The notes under the pieces: model-generated
The model's database searches: none
Told to the model about the DNA's origin: nothing
The model's input: the letters and a program-made list of their open reading frames with translations, nothing else
Origin: Rutidosis leptorrhynchoides
Lineage: Eukaryota > Streptophyta > Magnoliopsida > Asterales > Asteraceae
Assembly (NCBI RefSeq): GCF_046630445.1
Contig: NC_092340.1
Location: 34,370,001 to 34,434,000, forward strand
DNA length: 64,000 nucleotides
Direction: 5' to 3'
Shown: piece by piece, positions 35,907 to 46,324 of the stretch
Layout of the letters: every line of letters begins with the position of its first letter
How positions within the stretch are numbered: position 1 is the stretch's first letter
Translations under genes and position numbers: made by a program

Positions 35907-38466
35907 AACTTACAAAAAATTAGTGGGAAGCCTAGAGACAATCTGGGCCCCCACACCTCTAGCAATAGCAAAACCTATCCTAGTAAAAATATGAGCAGCA
36001 GCACCGGCACCAATATCTTGCGCCATCGAACTCTTCTGAACCCGCTTTAGCAAAGAAACAGCATCCTTTTCTAATTCCCCAAGAGAAGAAAATGAGAAAG
36101 GAATGAAACCATAACCAATCGCCTGACAGCTAGATTCGTACTTGACCCGCTTCCGACGAGCCGCATCAACCACAACACGTCCAGGAACAAAGTCAGAAAG
36201 CCCAGACTGTGTCAAAGGAGAAGACCCTGTCAAGTCAACACAAACATCGCGACCACAATCCCAGGAATAAAGTAACACATCTGCAGGTCTGAGGGCCCTG
36301 TCGTTCCCTCCAGACAACCCAATGTCAACCTCCTTTCTCGCTGAAATCCCAGATCGATAACAAACATCAACAAGGGAATCCCGAACAACATTATGTCGAT
36401 GCTTAATACCCACCATACCAGCACAAGACACCGCGTGATCCCCGAAAATATCCCCAGTAAAAACCCTTGAACAGGCAGAGCATGCCGTCGAGATAGAGAA
36501 CAATGGAACACCCAACCGGTAGCACAACACACATCGGTAAGTCTTTGCGTTCATCGTCTGACCCAACCCCAAAATAGGGACTGCCCTTAGCCAAGTAGAG
36601 GTGTGATCACCCTGCTGCGATTTCCATAAGGCCGATTGTCGGGGAGATAATGAAAAAGTGGATTCTGCAGAAGCGGTAACCTTTGTGAAATAAACATCTG
36701 CCAATTTCTTCATGAGTATGGGGGCAGCGACCTCACTCTGATTACCTAAAATATCAAACCCAACCGTTTTATTAAACAGACCCAATGCATCTTCAAAAGC
36801 ACGACCAAGACCAACAATACCCGCATGACGTAGGAGCTTGGTCTGCAACCCAGCAGACTGTAATCGAGAAGCCAGAAAAGCATAATGACGAACATCTCCC
36901 TCAGAATAAACACCAAGCCCTCCAAATGCAAATGGCAAGGTGGCAAGCCGCCACTGCCAATCACCAAACCCAGGCCCTGAAGCAGTAACAATACGCTCCA
37001 AGGAAGATCGAAGGGCTCCATCGAAAGCGCGTTGAGCCGCCTCAAATATACTAGGAGGACAAGTACGCAAGGTAAAGTAGAGTTTAGAAACTCCCGTACA
37101 TGCCCTAAGCAACAACAACTCACACTGAGGATCATCAAGCTTAGCAACCTTATCCATAAGCGCAATGGACTTGGTCACCCTTTGCATCACCAGTTCACTA
37201 CTAAAACCAAGATCGGAACTTGCGGGGGCCCCAAGCAACTTAACACCATTTAAAGGTCGAGCAATATTAGGAGGAAAGACACCTACTTGCCTGCTGCGAG
37301 GGTCCTCCGTAGGCCAGAAAATTTCTGTTTTTTCAACGTTGAGATGAAGCCCAAAACGAGGCCCATCGCCCATAATCAAATGCAAAACCTTCCCCACCAC
37401 CAAAGTGTCCCCAATAATAGTGCCATCATCCAAATACCACGCCTGAAGACAAACCTCAAAATTATCTCTGATTTTAGAAACCAAGGGTTGTAAGACCAAA
37501 GCAAAAAGTAGCGGACCAAGGGGATCACCCTGTTGCACCCCCTGAGAAGACCATAAGGTGTGGTTCCCATAATACAATCTTGCTGGATTAGAGTAGCAAA
37601 ATTCAACCCACTGAGAAATGCTCGGACAAAGGCGGCGAACTTCATGTAACATGAACGTACGATCAACAAGATTGAATGCATTTTGAAAATCAACTAATAA
37701 CATAGAGAGGCCAACATCAGAGCCACGATCCTCAATCAACCGATTCACAGCATGAAGAATAGCCTCACTACCTGAAGAAACACCAACACCAAATTGAAGA
37801 CCATCGAAGTAACTTCCCAAAGACTGGCCAACCATAGCAGCGCCAACCTTCGAAACAAGACGTCACCAAACAGTACCCACAGCTATAGGACGAATACCAC
37901 CGCCAGGCTTGACAAGCGGTGTGAGGGGAGCACTAGCTATATACCCTCCTAATTCCATAGGGCACCTTCCAGCTAGAAAGAGATTAACGACCCCGGTAAT
38001 AGAGCCAACCAACTCATCTGAGACTGCCACAGCAGCACCACTCAAGCAGCACCACTCAAGCAATCCATAAGGTGTTGTGCACGTAAACCATCCCTACCAC
38101 ATGATGTGCCCCGAGGAAAACTTTTAATCTGGCCCAAAACAACAGCAGAAGTCGTAACGAGGTGTAGGTGATCAACCGGCATATCAGGCAAGGATGGAGC
38201 TATAGAAGAAGGATGCTTAGACAGCAAGTCCGCCAGCGTGGCGTCATTATAAGGAGCAACGCCTGATGAAGAAAGAACACGAGCTGCAGCGGTGTAATGG
38301 CCATCACAAATCTTCCTACGACACTGCTTAATATTACGCTCTTCCAAATCAAGGACCTCATCATCAGCCACTGACAACATAGGAGAATCCTCTGCCAAAA
38401 ACTCCCTCACAAGCTGTAAACTTCCACCCGCTGTCCCCCAAGAGCAAATAGCACGGGAATTATTAT
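35907..38466 (-). pseudogene. Non-LTR reverse transcriptase with C-terminal restriction-like endonuclease
   Basis: The frame begins near 38466 (SRAICSWGTAGGSLQLV), continues SFPRGTSCGRDGLRAQHLMD, then after two lesions runs open for 641 aa (37835-35910). Reverse transcriptase motifs, numbered in the 641-aa part: DFQNAF (49-54), QQGDPLGPLLF (101-111), WYLDDG with catalytic Asp pair (133-138). The C-terminal 190 residues hold C452-x2-C455-x10-H466-x4-C471, then RHN (480-482), RPAD (516-519) and D530/D534, with KRVKYE further on. This is the CCHC plus PD-(D/E)XK arrangement of restriction-like endonucleases in R2/R4/CRE-type elements. The lesions are a 14-bp tandem duplication (38032-38059) that shifts frame and a TGA at 37863-37865 after VW, where Arg (CGA) is likely. 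The 5' end is missing or non-coding. Confidence 0.82.
38032..38059. repeat. 14-bp tandem duplication causing a frameshift
   Basis: GCAGCACCACTCAA occurs at 38032-38045 and again at 38046-38059. Removing one copy would join the two frames of the reverse transcriptase at LMDCLSGAA. Confidence 0.92.
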
Positions 38467-39999
38467 TATTATTGTAAAAAGAAATTGACATCAAAATTGA
38501 AAATTGACAACAATATATATACATATTACGGAGTAATATTTTTGTAAAAAAAAAAAAAAATGTAAATTGAAAAACAGAAAACAATGTGCGAAACACAAAT
38601 GCAACAAGTTGTTGCTACAAATAACGTAAAGATGAAATTTGGTAGAGAAAAAGAGAAGCCTGTTTTTCCCAAAAGTGTCAACAAAGTAAATAGACGAAGG
38701 GAAGGTGGAATATGAGCCGTAGAATCTGAATTACCTGTAACAACTTTCGTATAACGTTAAGGGGTAAACTCAATTTACCCCGTGGGTAAAATCCTCAATT
38801 AAATGTCAAAGTGGTCCATTTTTTAGTCAAAGATATCCCGTTACGAATTACCACCATGTCCCTAACCGTTAATGTGGTCCTCTTTTTTACTAATTGGATT
38901 CGATGAAATCCCGTTTTAGCTTCTTAATCCACATCCAATTTTCTCCTATACTAATTCTAAATTAATTTTAATTAATATTAATATATTAATATATGCACCC
39001 CATAATAATTAATTAAACGATTATTTACTTTTAGTGGGAAAAAAATATCATCGAACTTGTCAACAAAAAATTGACTATTTTTTATTAAGCTTTATAGAGA
39101 CCGAGTTTGATGTCGTTGAATTATGAACAAACATTACCTTTTCAAATAATAATTAATAAAAAATAATAGCATACTCAAGATCATATTTTATGATAATTTG
39201 TACTCTTCTTAATTCAGATTCACCGTTTTATATCATTACAAAGCATATATGTAGTTACCATTACCATATAGTTTTATATTAAGGAGAGTTATCAGCGGAA
39301 TTAAATTGATGGTAAAAATGAAAGCAAAAGAATAATGTTCTACCTTCATTTTATATCTAAAGGCCATGTACTCCGTAATTTGCTCGGTATTATATTTAAG
39401 TTTAAATACTGTTTGATAGCAGTAAAAAACAAAATTAAATCGAATTTTACAGAATTAAAGAAAGAAAAGGTGAAAAAAGAATCTTTTTGAGCAAATAGAG
39501 ACTGTCATCTATGTATTATTCCGTACATTGTAATTTTTCTGATTTCACAAAAATTAAATTCCAGTTTATATAAATTTGAAAGTTTGATAATTTAGTTGAA
39601 TAAAAGTTTTTTTTTTTTTAAGTGTGTCAGGCAAGCACACTGGATCAACAGTGCTGCACCTGCTATAGTTGAATGGAATCTATCATTCTCTCTCACACAC
39701 AACACATAGTAACACACATTTTCTCTCTAAAAACACCCATCACTTCAATCATCAAGAACAGAACTCAATGAAAACAAACCATAAACAGAAAATTAAACAA
39801 GCTCGATCATTTTCTCAAGTTGTTTCTCATTTCAATCAAATCAAATCATCAATTACACCAAAAATAATAATTAATGAGCCAACAACCATTAACTACTACT
39901 CATAAATAAATATAACCAAAATATAAATAATAATATCTATGTACGAAAATTACTGTACAAGTTGATCCAGCTGCCAAAATAGTTGTCGTACTGACTGTT
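38467..39999. other. Intergenic AT-rich DNA downstream of the RTFL gene
   Basis: No protein-like frame that I can support. It has an ATT run at 38460-38474, a T-rich run at 39608-39622, and a CT/CA-rich patch at 39685-39740 that resembles a leader but leads to no recognisable protein; a 78-codon frame there (39669-39905) is low in complexity. The 3' untranslated region of the RTFL gene should lie at the right edge. Confidence 0.55.
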
Positions 40000-40251
40000 T
40001 TATGAGTCACCGTAATCACGCCAACAAACAAGCATTGTGACACAACGTCGCATGATGTAGAATCTAGCTCGTTGTTCCTTAACAAGACGAGCACATTTTC
40101 TGGTGAAAGCGCACCTTCGATGGTTGTCGGATGAAGAACGGCTTCTTGAGATGCTGTTAGTGCTTTTGTTTTTTGAAAGTTTGAAGTTTTGGTCTAAGTA
40201 AGTGAGGTGTTGTGGAACAGATGTCGGTAGTGGTGTTGTAGAGGAAGACAT
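40000..40251 (-). CDS. RTFL/DVL: RTFL/DVL (ROTUNDIFOLIA-like / DEVIL) small polypeptide
   Basis: An intronless 83-aa plant peptide gene. The N-terminal 45 residues are Ser/Thr-rich and variable (SISRSRSSSDNHRR). The C-terminal part is the conserved RTFL domain, CAFTRKCARLVKEQRARFY followed by IMRRCVTMLVCWRDYGDS. Known family members are plasma-membrane-associated peptides that restrict polar cell proliferation when overexpressed and alter leaf and fruit shape; that is family knowledge, not shown here. The ATG at 40251 is the first on the minus strand after a good TATA box at 40403-40410, leaving a leader of about 130 nt. The frame is undamaged and ends TAA. It is the only clear host gene in the window. 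Confidence 0.93.
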   Translation of the reverse strand: MSSSTTPLPTSVPQHLTYLDQNFKLSKNKSTNSISRSRSSSDNHRRCAFTRKCARLVKEQRARFYIMRRCVTMLVCWRDYGDS

Positions 40252-40302
40252 TGTTGAATGTTTGTTTGTTTGTGGGAGATGGGAATCAAGAATTTAGAAA
40301 TG

Positions 40303-40349
40303 GGTTTGAGTTCGAGTTCGGGTTTGGGTTTGGGTTCGGGTTCGGGTTG
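40303..40349 (-). repeat. Hexamer tract (CAAACC/CGAACC) in the RTFL leader
   Basis: About eight units of the form AACCCA or AACCCG on the minus strand, between the TATA box and the ATG. The unit resembles a degenerate plant telomere or telo-box word (AAACCC). It is probably transcribed as part of the 5' untranslated region. Confidence 0.75.
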
Positions 40350-40402
40350 TGAAGAATAAAGAAGAAAGTGGTATTGAAGGGAGGGGTAAAACAGGGGGTG
40401 AG

Positions 40403-40410
40403 TATTTATA
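40403..40410 (-). promoter_or_regulatory. TATA box of the RTFL gene
   Basis: The minus strand reads CCTTTATAAATACTC, about 152 bp before the ATG. Predicted start near 40375. Confidence 0.7.
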
Positions 40411-40700
40411 AAGGGGGGGAGGAAGTGAGTGAGGAGTGGCAGGAGTGTGTGGCAGTGGGTATCACCTGGCTCTATCCTTCACAGACCCCTTTCACCACTT
40501 TTTTTATTTTTTATTTTAATTTTAATTTTAATTTTAAATTTAAATTTAAATATCTATCTACTATCTATTTTATAAATTTTATCTATATTAAAAATATAAT
40601 ATAGATGTGTTTAGTTCCTTGACTAATTTAACATTAATCAATCTCGGGTTGGAGACTTCACGGGTTAAAACTATTCGATACAACTATAATGTAATATAAA

Positions 40701-40784
40701 TATAACCAAGTTAAATAAATAATTTAACTGAACCTAAATTTGTAATACATCGAAACTAAATTATCTGGACTACTTTCGTTTCAA

Positions 40785-40877
<93 letters not shown>

Positions 40878-40962
40878 CCAAGTTAAATAAATAATTTAAC
40901 TGAACCTAAATTTGTAATACATCGAAACTAAATTATCTGGACTACTTTCGTTTCAATTTAAT
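40701..40962. repeat. 90-bp direct repeats flanking a (TA)n tract
   Basis: TATAACCAAGTTAAATAAAT...TTTCAATTTAAT occurs at 40701-40790 and, without a visible difference, at 40873-40962. About 82 bp of TA repeats lie between them. It is upstream of the RTFL gene. No gene is present in 40420-41088. Confidence 0.92.
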
Positions 40963-41088
40963 TGTCCACGGTGAAATTTAATTGTCCAAAGTTAAACTAT
41001 TGACTATGAGTGTTTTTGATAAAACTATCTAGTAACTAAAATTGATAGTTGGATTGAAAGTTAAACCATGAGTAACGCAACCGTGTTA

Positions 41089-41873
41089 GACCGTCAGTGC
41101 ACCCAACACGCCATTAGCACGCTGCTAGCGCGGCGTGTTGGTGAGTTTCAGGCGAGGCGTGCTAGAAATTCATACGGAGAGGAAGACCGTGTGTTTAGCT
41201 CAAACTGGCAACGTGTCTTCATGTGGTTGGTGGGTCGTTTGAAAAATTGCAACGGATAGTCCCTGTATTTAATTGCAATGGATAGTCCCTGTACAGAAAA
41301 ATCTTCACCAAATGGACACAATCACCAAGGCGGAACGTGTGAAAGCCGCATTCGAAGCCAAATTTTTTTTGTCAGCCTTAGACATTTAAAGCATACCGAA
41401 CCCGAAGAAAAGGAAACGTTGCATGAAGAGGAAGAAGAACTTGTTCGAAGAGTATGACGACTTAATTAAGTTGCCGGATGAGGACGACGAGTAGTTTAAT
41501 AATATTATTGTATTGTTCAATTTTTAGGACTTTATAAAATAAAGTAACTTTAGAACTTTTAATTATTGTAATTTTTTATTTTAAGACCTTTTAATTAAAT
41601 GTACTCATATTATTAATTTTAATTTTAGTGTGTTTTATTAAATTAATTTGTTTTCATAATTATAAAATAATAATATAACTAATTAAACAAAATAAAAATT
41701 AAAATTATTTTATAATAAAGAAAAATGAAAAAGAAATAAAAAAATATCCTACCCCTACCCATCAACACGCCACTCAACACGTCACCTATTATTTACCAAT
41801 TTACCAGCACGCCCATCAAGCACACACCCCTACTGAGCAACACGCCAACACGCTCATTAGAGTTAAAATGGTC
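41089..41873. mobile_element. Harbinger-like element with degraded termini
   Basis: TTA occurs on both sides (41086-41088, 41874-41876). The left end GACCGT and the right end (reversed) GACCATTTTAAC match only over the first bases, but both end regions carry CAACACGCC words, as in the MITE at 35379. Inside, the plus strand at 41413-41494 encodes MKRKKNLFEEYDDLIKL then PDEDDE and a stop, possibly the end of an accessory (MYB-like) Harbinger protein. That reading is weak. Confidence 0.5.
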
Positions 41874-41921
41874 TTAGAGCTAATATTAAATATAAGTGTT
41901 TAATAAATAATTTGTAGTTTA

Positions 41922-41925
<4 letters not shown>

Positions 41926-41964
<39 letters not shown>

Positions 41965-43235
41965 AAAAGCCACAAAAATTATTTCACTACTATAGCATGA
42001 TACATGAAATCACAGACTACAATTCTGGGAATACTAGTATATGGAACAATATACAATCAAAGGAGACAAGGACACTACAACTTGAGACTAACAGGAGCAA
42101 CTATATACTATGCTACATTAAGGTTAGGCATGATCATCATATGAACTCGGATTCAAGAGCCATTGACACCATTCCATTGAGCTTTTCCTTGATCTTCTCG
42201 ACACCCATTCGAACGTCTTAATCTGGATTTCGTTTAGGGTCACTGGACCATTACCCTTCTTTCTTTGGAATAGAGTGAGATTTCGATTCCGCCAAATCAT
42301 ATATCCACACACTCATTTGATTGCTTGCCATAGAATAGATGTCTGATTGGAGTTTGAATTCCCAAGAGAACCATTAAACATGTCGTCTAGCTGCGAGTAC
42401 ATTGATCGGTTGGTGTTCCACCATCTAAATACACGATCCCACACATCCTTTGCAAACGAACAATGAATGAAACTGTGTTCAACCGTTTCTATGTCGTTGT
42501 TGCAAACCAGACAACGCACCGAATCGAGATCCACACCCCTTTTGTCGAGCTCGACTTTAACCGGTATGCTTCCTTGTTTAACCCTCCCCACGAATATGCT
42601 TATTTTTTGTGGAATGATACGCAATCGAGCTGTTTCCATGGGCACATCCGGAATCTGCAAAAGTTTCGAATCAATGATTTTAGATAATACATACGATGAG
42701 AAGCAGCCATTCGACTGTAATTTCCATGACCACTTGTCTGATTCGCCATCCATGAAAACAAAGTTTGAAAGCAAGGTGTTGAGATTGGTTAATTCTGTGA
42801 GAGTTCTTCCTGATGGGGGACGCGTCCAACCCCATGTTGTTGTACAATTCGCTCCATTTTTAATAAGTCTATCCTTGAGCATCACATCTACCTTTGATTC
42901 CAGCTTGAAAAGTCTAGCATACTTTACACTAAGTACCTCATTATTTAGCCATCTATCCGACCAAAACATTGTATCATCACCTTTGCATACAATCTTGACA
43001 AACGAGTTAGTGAAAGGAATGTCTAAATCATTTATACACGTTCCAGTTTTGCTAATAGTTTTCCATGTCGAACCCATGCCGGAATAGCGATTAAGGTTTT
43101 AAAGACCCAAACCCCCATCCCGCCCGTATATGCTTTTAATGATCTTGACCCAAAAAACATTCTTATCATTGTAGAACCGCCACCACCATTTCCCTAGTAA
43201 AGCCAAATTTTTAGCTTTGGGCGACCCAATGTTTA
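41926..43235 (-). pseudogene. LINE-b: 3' end of L1-type ORF2 with poly-A tail
   Basis: A 38-nt T run (41926-41963) is the poly-A tail on the minus strand. The frame from about 43235 (LALLGKWWWRFYND, then WKTISKTGTC at 43070) to about 42124 is the C-terminal zinc-binding region of plant LINE ORF2: GDDTMFWSDRWL, RIIPQKISIFVGRV, RCLVCNNDIETVEHSFIHC. The frame is nearly open, with one TGA at 42313-42315 where Trp is expected (QAIK-W-VCGYMIW) and a TAA near 43100. It lacks reverse transcriptase, so it is a 5'-truncated insertion. No clear target duplication was found. Confidence 0.85.
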
Positions 43236-43559
43236 ACTAGCATATACGGACATTAAGTAAATGATATAAAGAGTATAACAAAAGTGGTAATAATATTATT
43301 ATTATTATTGTAACTTATATAAACTCATAACCTTACAAAAATAAGTTTTATTTTTAGACGTTTCAATAAAATAATTTTTGACCTTTTAACATATGAATAG
43401 CTCAACATGTTTATAATAGTTGTAACTGTCACATTATTCAACATGGATATTTTAACTTCGAACACTTTTTGATTCTATGCTTTTTCAAAACATGTAGCCA
43501 CATGTCCAATTTAAAAATCCTGCCGAATAAGTTTAGCTAATCATGAAAATTGATTAGAA
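43236..43559. other. AT-rich spacer, nothing recognised
   Basis: Lies between two LINE fragments. It has a short ATT run near 43292-43309 and no frame of note. Confidence 0.5.
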
Positions 43560-44308
43560 TGACTTTCCCGAAAGGTTTTCATCAATCTAGGTGATGAATT
43601 ATACAATTTCTGCCAATTGTCGACTTGTAACCGAATATCTTTTGAGAAGTTATACATTATCAAACTATGCTCTATTGTTTTTAAATCATTGTCACAAATA
43701 GGGCATCAAATCGTAAGTAGATCAATTTCACGTTTATCGAGCTCGTTTCGAACCGGTACTCCGGTAGTCTTTGCTTTAGAACTCTCCACACAAAGACTTC
43801 TACCTTTTGGTACTGGATTATTACTTATAGTGTTCATATTAGAAGCGAAAGAAGCAAACAATTTATCATTGAGAAGGGTTGATAATTTCCTGACCGAGAA
43901 TAAGTTGTTGCTCGACAAACTGTAGTTCGCCAAACTCCATTGCCATTGATCTTTTTTCCTTGCTCGACAAACTGTAGTTCGCCAAACTCCATTGCCATTG
44001 ATCTTTTTTCCTGCGATCACATTCAAACAAACGAATCAGATTGTACAGTTCCTCAAGTTCTCTGTAGGTGCATCCCACATGTGCTCTCTCCCATGACCAT
44101 CTTCCGTTGTTGCAAGTCTCAATCTATTCAATTCTATATTTAATCGTCACCTCTTTGTTAACTTCAAGCATAAACATTCGAGCGTATTTCTCCTTCATAA
44201 TATGTCCGCCAATCCAGTTATCACTCCAAAAGCTTGTGTCATCCCCGTTTCCAATAACTTTGGTGAAAGAACTCGAGAATGAAACTGTTGGTCCCTTGAT
44301 AAACAACA
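43560..44308 (-). pseudogene. LINE-c: zinc-binding tail fragment of another L1-type ORF2
   Basis: The minus strand encodes GNGDDTSFWSDNWIGG (about 44240), NELDKREIDL (about 43740) and CPICDNDLKTIEHS (about 43690), the same domain as LINE-b but clearly diverged, in several frames. A 52-bp tandem duplication lies at 43908-44011. The fragment is cut by the LTR of element C at 44309. Confidence 0.78.
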
Positions 44309-45235
44309 TGAGTATTGTAGAGGGGGTGAATACAATTCTTTTAATTAACTTAACAGTTAAGACACGGTTTAGTATTCAAGCAAGTAAATTAAATAGAGTC
44401 AAAGGTAATTTTTCAACGGTTTATTCTTTATTGATTAAATCATAAAGAATTACAACTATCCTCGGTGGAATGATAGTTGGTTGATACAGATTTACCTAAG
44501 TATAGCTACAGAGGGTTTTCTAAGCTATTACACGTTTTGGACTCTAAATAGACAAACTCACACCACTAGTTGTTACAATAGTGGATACATCAATTTATAG
44601 TAGTCCTAATGACCGTGTAATTGTTCTATTGTCCACTGGTACATAGGATGTCTGTACTTGTGGAGACAACTACATCAGAGAGTGTGCTCTCCTCTTTCCT
44701 CTTTAGTAGCTATTTGCAAGAACACCACAATTCGTTTTGGCACCACTATGTGATTAAACAAATAGAATGTTGTGTTCCCTAGGCGTTGACAAAGAATAAC
44801 ACATGTCTGCACATGCGTTAAACTTCTGCATTCCCACGTGGTCTTGTAAGGTCACTTGTCAGCCGCCGACACGTGTCCTTTCTTGTTCAACTTTGTCTTT
44901 GACTTCTGTTGAATAGTACAATTGATGTAGACCACTCAGAAAATCACTATGCTTATAATGGAGCATAGCTGTCTTGTGTAGTAAGCTGCATTCCAGCTAT
45001 GCTGGTTCTTCATTGCTGAGTCACTTGATATTCTTGAATTGCTGGGTACACATCCTGTGCTAATTTGAAGAATACTATCTACCTTGTGCTGGTAGACTAG
45101 GCAGCATACTGAACACTTGACACAGCAAAATCTGCTGTCTATACATAAACAAACTTGTGCTGGCTGCACATAACATTTTAGTGCAAATAAATTCTGTTTT
45201 GTCATAATTAAATCCTTAATTATTTTGGGGACTCA
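44309..45235 (-). repeat. 3' LTR of C
   Basis: 927 bp bounded by TGAGT...ACTCA, a 5-bp inverted repeat with TG/CA ends. The boundary is set by the purine tract on one side and the interrupted LINE-c on the other. CAACA (44304-44308) should be one target duplication copy; its partner is outside the window. Confidence 0.82.
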
Positions 45236-45252
45236 AAAATCTCCCCCTATTT
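45236..45252 (-). other. Polypurine tract of C
   Basis: The minus strand reads AAATAGGGGGAGATTTT just before the LTR, the same style as SIRE elements. Sequence 45253-45508 between it and the extra ORF is non-coding. Confidence 0.85.
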
Positions 45253-45508
45253 GATGATGACAAAACCTATGACATAAAGAGAAAACACTAAAGCCAGCAC
45301 TAAGGGACCTAATGAAAAATAGGCAGTAAATTTGTCCCTTTTTAGTTTGTTTTGGGATCTTTTGCTGAGTTATCTATATCTTATAAACTGATATGATTTT
45401 GCAGATAGACTCATTTCATTTTCATTACAGCAGAGTATATATACAAACATTTATAAAATAGTATAATGAAAGATGAAATAACAAAAGATACAGTTAATTA
45501 CAAGAAGG

Positions 45509-46315
45509 CTATCTATCTTTATCTTTATCTTTATCTAGTTCATCACCAGATAGCTCTTCTTCCTTTACTTTGAGGGCTGCCCAGGCTTCAGGGAATAGGT
45601 AAGGTAGCTCAGCAGAGTCATACACTGGAATTTGAGGGGGTAGAATGATGGGATCTCTCCTTCGTGGACCTGCACCAATAGACTTCTTCCTTTTAGGCTT
45701 TTGAGAGAGAACTTCTTCTACATTCACTACTGGTGCATTCCCATACTTTACTGCTTTGTTGAAGAGCTCTTGAAGTTCAGGTTTCAGTGTATCTTTAATA
45801 CCACTTTTACCTTTACCAATAAAGTACTGCAGTATCTCCATCCATTCACTGAATCCTAAGGATCTTAGATCAGTGTAATCTACCCTCTCATGAGCATTAT
45901 TTTCCCTGCTGACACTGAAGGCCCTTTTCGTGCCTTTGTGCACCTTGATGATTTTGCTAGGATTGGATCTTCTAGTCATCACATCACCATACTTGCTCCT
46001 ATAGTAATGATCAGATAGCTCTATTGTTCGTTCAGTTTCTATAGGAGCTACAGTAGGTGCTTTCTCAGCTGATTCCTGTTCATCAAGTGCCTTATCCTGA
46101 GCTTTGACAATAGCTTTTGCTAACTTTAAAGATTCAGCTTCTTGTTGTCTGTTAGCAGCCAATTTGTCTTCTTCTTCCTTAAGCCTCAGCCTCTCAGGAT
46201 ATTCAGCATCATCCCTTATTTGCTGTTCAAGCTGAACCCTTGTAATATACTCATTAATCGTCATGTTTAGGGATTTTGCTGTAGCAATCAACTGTCTGCC
46301 TTCATCAGTAGTCAT
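45509..46315 (-). pseudogene. C extra ORF, C-terminal segment (268 codons open)
   Basis: It starts in frame after a TAA at 46325-46327 (KQ-stop-CDAM, where Gln is expected). The first 90 residues look coiled-coil (QLEQQIRDDAEYPERLRLKEEED). A compact, ordered-looking block follows: KYGDVMTRRSNPSKIIKVH, then VDYTDLRSLGFSEWMEIL and KPELQELFNKAV. A basic cluster KPKRKK could be a nuclear signal. It ends in an acidic tail with KDKDKDR and a stop. No signal peptide or membrane segment is seen. I do not recognise a family beyond its position after pol. Confidence 0.6.
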
Positions 46316-46324
46316 GGCATCACA

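Noticed and set aside
39669..39905. 78-codon plus-strand frame near the RTFL gene
   Set aside because: Composition is His/Asn/Thr-rich with no domain. The upstream CT/CA patch looks like a leader, but no conserved protein follows and the frame lies downstream of a convincing gene on the other strand.
42467..43087. 206-codon plus-strand frame opposite LINE-b
   Set aside because: The minus strand encodes a recognisable LINE zinc-binding domain over the same bases; the plus frame is its shadow.
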